30,000 nt of DNA from Halisarca cf. caerulea. Its lineage: Eukaryota > Porifera > Demospongiae > Chondrillida > Halisarcidae. Shown here piece by piece: positions 25,078 to 30,000 of this stretch. Made by a program: the position numbers and the translations under genes. Numbering within the stretch: position 1 is the stretch's first letter; each line of letters opens with the position of its first letter. The stretch lies in the NCBI GenBank assembly GCA_963170055.1, contig CAUJGJ010000185.1, positions 5,774,492 to 5,804,491 on the forward strand, read 5' to 3'. The notes under the pieces are model-generated. The model saw only the letters and a list, made by a program, of their open reading frames with translations. It had not been told where the DNA came from and did no database searches.

Positions 25078-27074
25078 TACACTTCACAAATTGCAGAATT
25101 GAATGTCTGTATATACATATACGGTAATACACACAGAAGTATGCATACTATAGTCCACACCTGTTCATCAGAGGGTGTCTCCCTTGCGGAGAATCTTCCA
25201 GTTGCTTCGTCAAACGACTCATTGATCTCCTGACCTGTTAGCGATCTGATGGCATCTGCCATACACTTGAAGGCAAGCAGGTTAGCATATTCTGAAATAT
25301 CGCTGGCGTAGTCCATTGCCATTGCATCCAGCTCCCCGGGGGAGGGGGGTGAGGAATCCTGGTCCATAGTGGGAGCGGTAGACCACACAGCGTCAGTTGA
25401 CGGAGCTCTTCTTATCCGTTCTAGGGGAAGCAAGTGCGAGGCAGACATTCGCAAAGAACTACCCTTTAGAGGTGTGTGATCACTGGGTGTACGCACAACC
25501 TCCTGAACCAGCTTCAGTGAAAGTTTATTTGCAAAATCTTCAGAGCCCAATGATATTGGTGGCCCATGCGGAGCAAACTGCTGTTTGTCACTGGTGGGTG
25601 CATCACTGGTGGTGGTGGTAGCTAAGGGTGTTGTGGCCTCTTCAACTGCAGATACAAAGATATTGCTAACAAGTCCATCCACAAAGTTGCTCACTGACTC
25701 CTTCTCCTTCATTCCACTGCTATGGCTGTCGGAGGATTCGGGGGAGACAGCACTCCTCACGGCTTGCGATACAATTGTGGTTGAGAGGAACTCGGAGTAA
25801 TCTTCAACCGTATGAGGCTGACCGGTGATGCTGCTTGAGCGGGAGCTGTAGTGAGAGACGGTACTGATAGCGGATGGATCGGGATCACTGCCGATCACAC
25901 TCCTTGTGGACGTATTGGAGATCTGGGACCAAGTCATGTGCTTCAAATCAAGCATGAACTGCACAGAACCTGACCTCTTTCCACTCAGCATCTCGTCTGA
26001 AGGACCAACACTTTCTGGTCGGATGCTCTCACCAGGCAATACCCCGTCAGGATACGACGCAGTGTCTACGGATGTGTTGGATGGTTGGAGTGGTGAATCA
26101 CCCTTCGCTTCACTGACAATCTTCTTCGCCAATGAGTCACTGTACTCCAAGAGGTCATTGTAAGTGGTGACCTCTTCCACCGTTGAGAGCTGCGACGACA
26201 TGGTTGGAATATTCTGCGGCACAGAAATACTGATTTCCTTGCAAGAAGATTTCTTTCCTCCTTGCTCCATGAGCCCATCTACTTGCTCTCTTTTAGAACT
26301 ATCCTTCTCTGTCTGGTGTGGTGGTGTTGAGCTGTAACTAGTGACGACAGACTTCCCCACCAAATGACTTGTCTTCTCCCTGGGGAGATCCCCCTGGTTA
26401 CCATGGTGAACAAACCCTGTCAGAGCCTTGTTGAGTTCCCTCAGCACTCCTGATGTACTGTACTGGTTGTGTTCCTGATTGACCACCATGGCGTCAATGG
26501 CCACAAGGCTGCTCATTGGTGCTCCCAAATCATCTCGCTGAACAACAAGATCAGAAACAACTTGTAACTGTTAGCTGTGTCACAAATTGTTGTGAATGAG
26601 ACCGAACAGGAATATGTGCACCAATCCCACCAACTCCATACAGTAAAGCTGCACTACAGCTGCACCACAGCTGCACTACAGCTGCACTACAGCCATACCA
26701 CAGCTACACCACAGCTACACCACAGCCATACCACAGCTACACCACAGCTGCACTACAGCCATACCACAGCTACACCACAGCTGCACTACAGCTGCACTAC
26801 AGCTGCACTACAGCTGCACTACAGCTGCACTACAGCTGCACTACAGCTGCACTACAGCTGCACTACAGCTGCACTACAGCCATACCACAGCTACACCACA
26901 GCTGCACTACAGCTCCAATGAGCCTGCTAAAGTGTACATCACCAGGAAACTGGGTTAGAGTTCTGGAGTCCCACCTGAGAATCATCGTTGCACTCTCCAG
27001 TACAAGCAAAAGACATTGCGTAGCCTTTGTAGTTGGAACATCTCTCATAACCCTGTGAAATACAGCAGAAGGGA

Positions 27075-27122
<48 letters not shown>

Positions 27123-28727
27123 TCTCACAGAAACAATGATAGCTTCGTTGTCCTCCATCATCTCCATTAATAATCTAGACAGCAGAAGTTCTGGACAAAT
27201 GGTGAATCTAATTTCCTCCTGGACACACCCACTATGTAAGACCCCACCCCCAATATAGGCATTAGCAAAATCAACCTACACGTGGAGAAAAAGAGCAATT
27301 TTGTATACACTACAAATATACACACAAAACTGATCATGTCTACAATACAGGTTAAATCTGAGTGTGTGCTGACCAGGAGTGTGTGCTGGCCAGGAGTGTG
27401 TGCTGACCAGGAGTGTGTGCTGACCAGGAGTGTGTGCTGACCAGGAGTGTGTGCTAACCAGGAGTGTGTGCTAACCAGGAGTGTGTCCTGACCAGGAGTG
27501 TGTGCTAACCAGGAGTGTGTGCTAACCAGGAGTGTCTGCTGACCAGGAGTGTGTGCTGACCAGGAGTGTGTGCTAACCAGGAGTGTGTGCTAACCAGGAG
27601 TGTGTGCTAACCAGGAGTGCGTGCTAACCATGAGTGTGTGCTGACCAGGAGTGTGTGCTGACCAGGAGTGTGTGCTAACCAGGAGTGTATACTATCCAGG
27701 AGTGTGTAGTAACCAGGAGAGTGTACTGACCAGGAGTGTGTGCTAACCGGGGTGTGTACTAACCAGGAGAGTGTACTGACCAGGAGTGTGTGCTAGCTAG
27801 GAGTGTGTGTCAACCAGGTGTGTACAATGAACAAGAGACAGTGTGTAAATCTGGGCTATGTGGGCCCTTAACCGTGTCACCCAATGCAACCCGTATCCTT
27901 CCTACCTGAAGAGTCAGGGTGCCGCAGTCCTCTATCTTCTTGCTGTCCTCAATACGAAAACTACACAGAGGAGCGCGCTGTCTCTTCCATGTCTCCTTGG
28001 AATAAAGAGATTGAGACGTCTTTTGCGGAAACACCTGTATAACAGTAAACAATAACGACAACAACAACAACAACAGTCACATTTTTACAAGATTTGTGAA
28101 ATTCGTGTTAGCTAACAATCCTGTTAATAGTGGGATACTACCGTATTCCGTATGTAGGATTGACATGGAAAAACATGACCGCCACACATTAGCACAAACT
28201 TGCTCAAAAACTTAGGTAAAATACTTTTTGAACCTGAAAACAGGGGAATTTCTCCACAAAGTTACCAAAAGGGACCTTATTTTGGAATGTCTCTGTCTTA
28301 GGCTGAAATGTGCGTGTGAAGAACGGAAAATGGACCAAATATGCATTTATATCCTTGTCAGGAACAAGATTAGCGGTGCCTGCAACGATGGAAGCACAGT
28401 GTACAGTGAGACCTCATTATCCACACACATCTGTTCAGGATGAAACTGTGGATAAGCGAGGGAACTGGATAAATGGGGGAGCAGTAGTATAGTGTACAGT
28501 AGGATTATTGCAGATTTGCCCCAATAAAGACTACTGTGGAAGGTGAGGGAACTGGATATCTGAAGTGCGGATAAGTGAGGTCTCACTGCACTGCACGTGA
28601 GAGGCGTGAAAGACTCACCTTTCGTTGTACCTTGATAAATCCTTCAAGATTGAACTTCTGATCACTGATTTTCTCAAAATAAACGAGAAAACACTTACAC
28701 CTTGCTGTCTGCGCCGACATGAAACAA
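24130..28727 (-). CDS. PARG: Poly(ADP-ribose) glycohydrolase (PARG), catalytic region with large AKAP-like insert; 5' exons not found
   Basis: Seven exons chain in phase: 28727-28619, 28034-27906, 27275-27129, 27052-26975, 26537-25161, 24668-24474 and 24285-24130 (stop TAG). PARG cleaves ribose-ribose bonds in poly(ADP-ribose). The signature appears in order: [12 protein letters not shown] with [18 protein letters not shown] (GGG and the catalytic QEE pair), then [12 protein letters not shown], then [19 protein letters not shown], and [20 protein letters not shown]. The C-terminal helix exon reads [17 protein letters not shown]. Between [10 protein letters not shown] and TGNWGCG, human PARG has only a short linker. 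Here the same exon stays open for about 417 further residues rich in Ser/Thr, with five AKAP-like helices. The first listed exon ([20 protein letters not shown]) has weaker similarity and is the least certain. The N-terminal regulatory part was not found and may lie beyond 30000. Confidence 0.9.
24391..24473. repeat. (CA)n microsatellite abutting the PARG exon 24668-24474 donor
   Basis: Sense-strand exon ends ACGCAG and the GT run begins at once, so the repeat supplies the 5' splice site. One GTGCAC interruption. Confidence 0.95.
24769..25073. repeat. Complex (CA)n microsatellite with ACACATGAA variants
   Basis: Alternates pure CA runs with AAACACATGAAT spacers in the PARG intron following the insert exon. 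The spacers recur in higher-order blocks. Confidence 0.95.
25161..26411 (-). other. Insert in PARG catalytic domain with five amphipathic, AKAP-like helices
   Basis: Residues 43-459 of the exon 26537-25161. Five segments align without gaps over 15 columns: [60 protein letters not shown] and [15 protein letters not shown]. They begin at exon residues 131, 246, 284, 334 and 416 (near bases 26147, 25802, 25688, 25538 and 25292). The shared pattern is acidic/Asn, aromatic, x3, Leu, x3, aliphatic, hydrophobic, x2, Ala/Val. That is the alternating hydrophobic face used by A-kinase anchoring helices to dock the PKA regulatory-subunit dimer; the first segment is closest to the classical pattern. Between them the sequence is low-complexity, rich in Ser, Thr and Pro. 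The helices are seen in the sequence; PKA binding is inferred. Confidence 0.7.
26648..26912. repeat. 11-bp minisatellite in PARG intron
   Basis: Three unit types alternate: GCTGCACTACA, GCTACACCACA and GCCATACCACA. The first creates a CAGCTG E-box; 14 CAGCTG sites are present. It fills much of the 437-bp intron before the insert exon. Confidence 0.95.
27078..27120. repeat. (CA)n microsatellite
   Basis: Occupies most of the 76-bp PARG intron between the QEE exon and the GYERCS exon, 8 bp from the donor. Confidence 0.95.
27361..27820. repeat. 17-bp minisatellite, about 27 copies
   Basis: Unit AGTGTGTGCTGACCAGG with CTAACC variants and increasing decay toward 27700-27820. It fills the PARG intron just upstream of the QEE exon (sense direction). 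Confidence 0.95.
28404..28588. mobile_element. pogo/Tigger-like MITE, 185 bp, in PARG intron
   Basis: The left end CAGTGAGACCTCATTATCCA and right end GGATAAGTGAGGTCTCACTG are inverted repeats. A TA precedes the left end; the right flank is CA. CAGTG-ACCTC-type ends are typical of Tc1/mariner superfamily pogo elements. No transposase is encoded. Confidence 0.7.
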
Positions 28728-28789
28728 CTGGGGGAGCAAAGAAGTTAGCTAGAAGTGAGGAAGTCATTGCAAGGATCTTAACACAGTGG

Positions 28790-28970
28790 AAACTTGTTAT
28801 AAAGAAATCTCTTACAGTGAATTTCCGGATATAGTGAATAAATTCACGTGTCCCAGTTAGTGGTCTACTGCGAAAGTGCAACTGGTTATAGTGAATTTCT
28901 GATGTGGAGAAGAATCTGCGGTGTCCCCTGTGATTCGTTATAAGGAGAGTCGGCTGTGTTTGTGGGATTA
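28790..28970. mobile_element. Second pogo-like MITE upstream of the first recognised PARG exon
   Basis: The left end AACACAGTGGAAACTTGTTA and right end TAAGGAGAGTCGGCTGTGTT pair as imperfect inverted repeats. The interior has repeated TTATAGTGAATTTC blocks. Boundaries are approximate and no clear TA duplication was found. Confidence 0.5.
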
Positions 28971-29592
28971 TCATACGTACGTCGTCTTATCATCTAGCAG
29001 ACGGGTGCTACCCTTCACAGGACTATGCATTCTGATGTGGATTTTGCAAATGAGTTTGCATTCATGAAAATTCACTCACAAATATGTACTTGCTGGCAAG
29101 ATAATGTACACATTAGCCCAATGTTGTGTAGTAGGGACTGGTGAACTAGTGAAGAGTAAAGTGCAAATTACAACCAAGTTGGCGAATTGCAATAAGGGCC
29201 ACCATGGACATTCTTGCCTCGTGATAGGACAGGATAAGCTTATTCACTCAGGGGGAGCCTATGCTTAGTGCACCAACCACAGCACATGCAGACAGGACTT
29301 CCTACTGCGGTGTGTGTTTTCCGCTAATCATGGCATTGCACTCAATTCCTAAACTTTTAAAACACAATTAATCTTTAACTCCCAAAACACAACACTGTGA
29401 TCTAATCAAGCATGGAAGTACGGATATTTGTCCATTTACAATACTTGGAGAGCCCCAATTCACTAGGATGCAGGTACGTACATATGCACCTACTGTCAGG
29501 CTCCTGCAGCATAATGGACTGGTGACCGCCTTCGGTGGATAGATAATAAAGACTATTGCTTGATGAACACTACCAGACAAGTTGCAACCACT

Positions 29593-29660
29593 GACAGGTG
29601 GCTACTATAGACAGGTGGCTGCTGTAGACAGGTGGCTGCTGTAGACAGGTGACTACTTGT
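29593..29660. repeat. 17-bp tandem repeat, four copies
   Basis: Unit GACAGGTGGCTGCTGTA; the first and last copies diverge. Confidence 0.9.
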
Positions 29661-29886
29661 GAAAATTTGCTGCAATGCACATTGACCAAGACAGGTGGGT
29701 GGATACGTAGCTGTGATCCCATCCAGTTACAACGCTATTAGAGCACATGGCATTGTATGATGAACACCACAGCATTCCACCTATTGTTTGCAGGACAGCC
29801 ACCCCAAAAGGTGTTGTCCATTGAGAGCAGGACAAAGTAGGAGGCAGCCTTCCAAGGGACCACCCCACACATATGCAACACACAAA

Positions 29887-29889
<3 letters not shown>

Positions 29890-29935
<46 letters not shown>

Positions 29936-29939
29936 ACAT

Positions 29940-29983
<44 letters not shown>

Positions 29984-30000
29984 ACATAAGTACACACACA
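29890..30000. repeat. (CA)n microsatellite running to the window edge
   Basis: CA tract with CTCACACACATAAGTA spacers repeated at a spacing of about 52 bp, so a higher-order unit exists. Confidence 0.9.

Larger units (their letters stand above)
28728..30000. other. Region upstream of the first recognised PARG exon
   Basis: Expected to hold PARG introns or N-terminal exons, but I could not identify one with confidence. It contains the pogo-like element near 28790-28970, a four-copy 17-bp repeat (29593-29660) and terminal CA tracts. Confidence 0.5.

Noticed and set aside
25161..26528. The insert as a separate AKAP gene
   Set aside because: The same exon encodes PARG residues at its start in the same frame, and both ends join PARG exons in phase 0; no separate start or stop exists.
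29368..29997. Minus-strand frames as missing PARG N-terminal exons
   Set aside because: No PARG motif could be recognised, and part of the reading is CA-repeat translation.

Overview
This is nuclear DNA from a eukaryote, and almost certainly an animal. The genes have spliceosomal introns, sense-strand splice sites can be read exon by exon, and the set is typical of metazoans: a WDFY1/WDFY2-type WD40 protein, the exosome nuclease DIS3, the largest RNA polymerase II subunit with a 44-heptad C-terminal domain (CTD), the oligosaccharyltransferase subunit DDOST, and poly(ADP-ribose) glycohydrolase (PARG). The divergence from vertebrates, short introns, and heavy load of (CA/GT)n microsatellites, minisatellites and tiny foldback transposons suggest a marine invertebrate. 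A sponge or other early-branching lineage is possible, but this is inference only.

Layout. (1) 27-3856, minus: first four coding exons of a WDFY2-like gene that runs off the left edge. (2) 3857-4130: short divergent promoter containing an 86-bp hairpin transposon. (3) 4131-7201, plus: complete two-exon DIS3. (4) 7202-8416: convergent intergenic space with nested foldback elements. (5) 8417-19791, minus: complete RPB1 (POLR2A) in 16 coding exons, 1938 residues; nine of its 15 introns carry GT/CA microsatellites. (6) 19792-20217: second divergent promoter, with a full CRE palindrome. (7) 20218-21528, plus: intronless DDOST. (8) 21529-24129: non-coding, with a dispersed repeat and a 23-copy 26-bp minisatellite. 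(9) 24130-28727, minus: the catalytic part of PARG in seven recognisable exons, upstream exons not found. (10) 28728-30000: no coding exon I can support; pogo-like elements and microsatellites.

The genes are housekeeping genes of RNA synthesis and decay, ER glycosylation, endosomal signalling and ADP-ribose turnover. They do not form one pathway. Two divergent pairs (WDFY2/DIS3 and POLR2A/DDOST) each appear to share a promoter.

The most unusual item is in PARG. Its catalytic domain is interrupted, inside one open exon, by about 417 extra residues that contain five evenly styled amphipathic helices resembling protein kinase A anchoring (AKAP) helices. Other notable items are a family of foldback mini-transposons with 9-bp target duplications (one nested in another), a Pol II CTD in which Thr4 is almost wholly replaced by Ser4 and the few Thr4 heptads all carry Lys/Arg at position 7, and several 5' splice sites formed by GT microsatellites.
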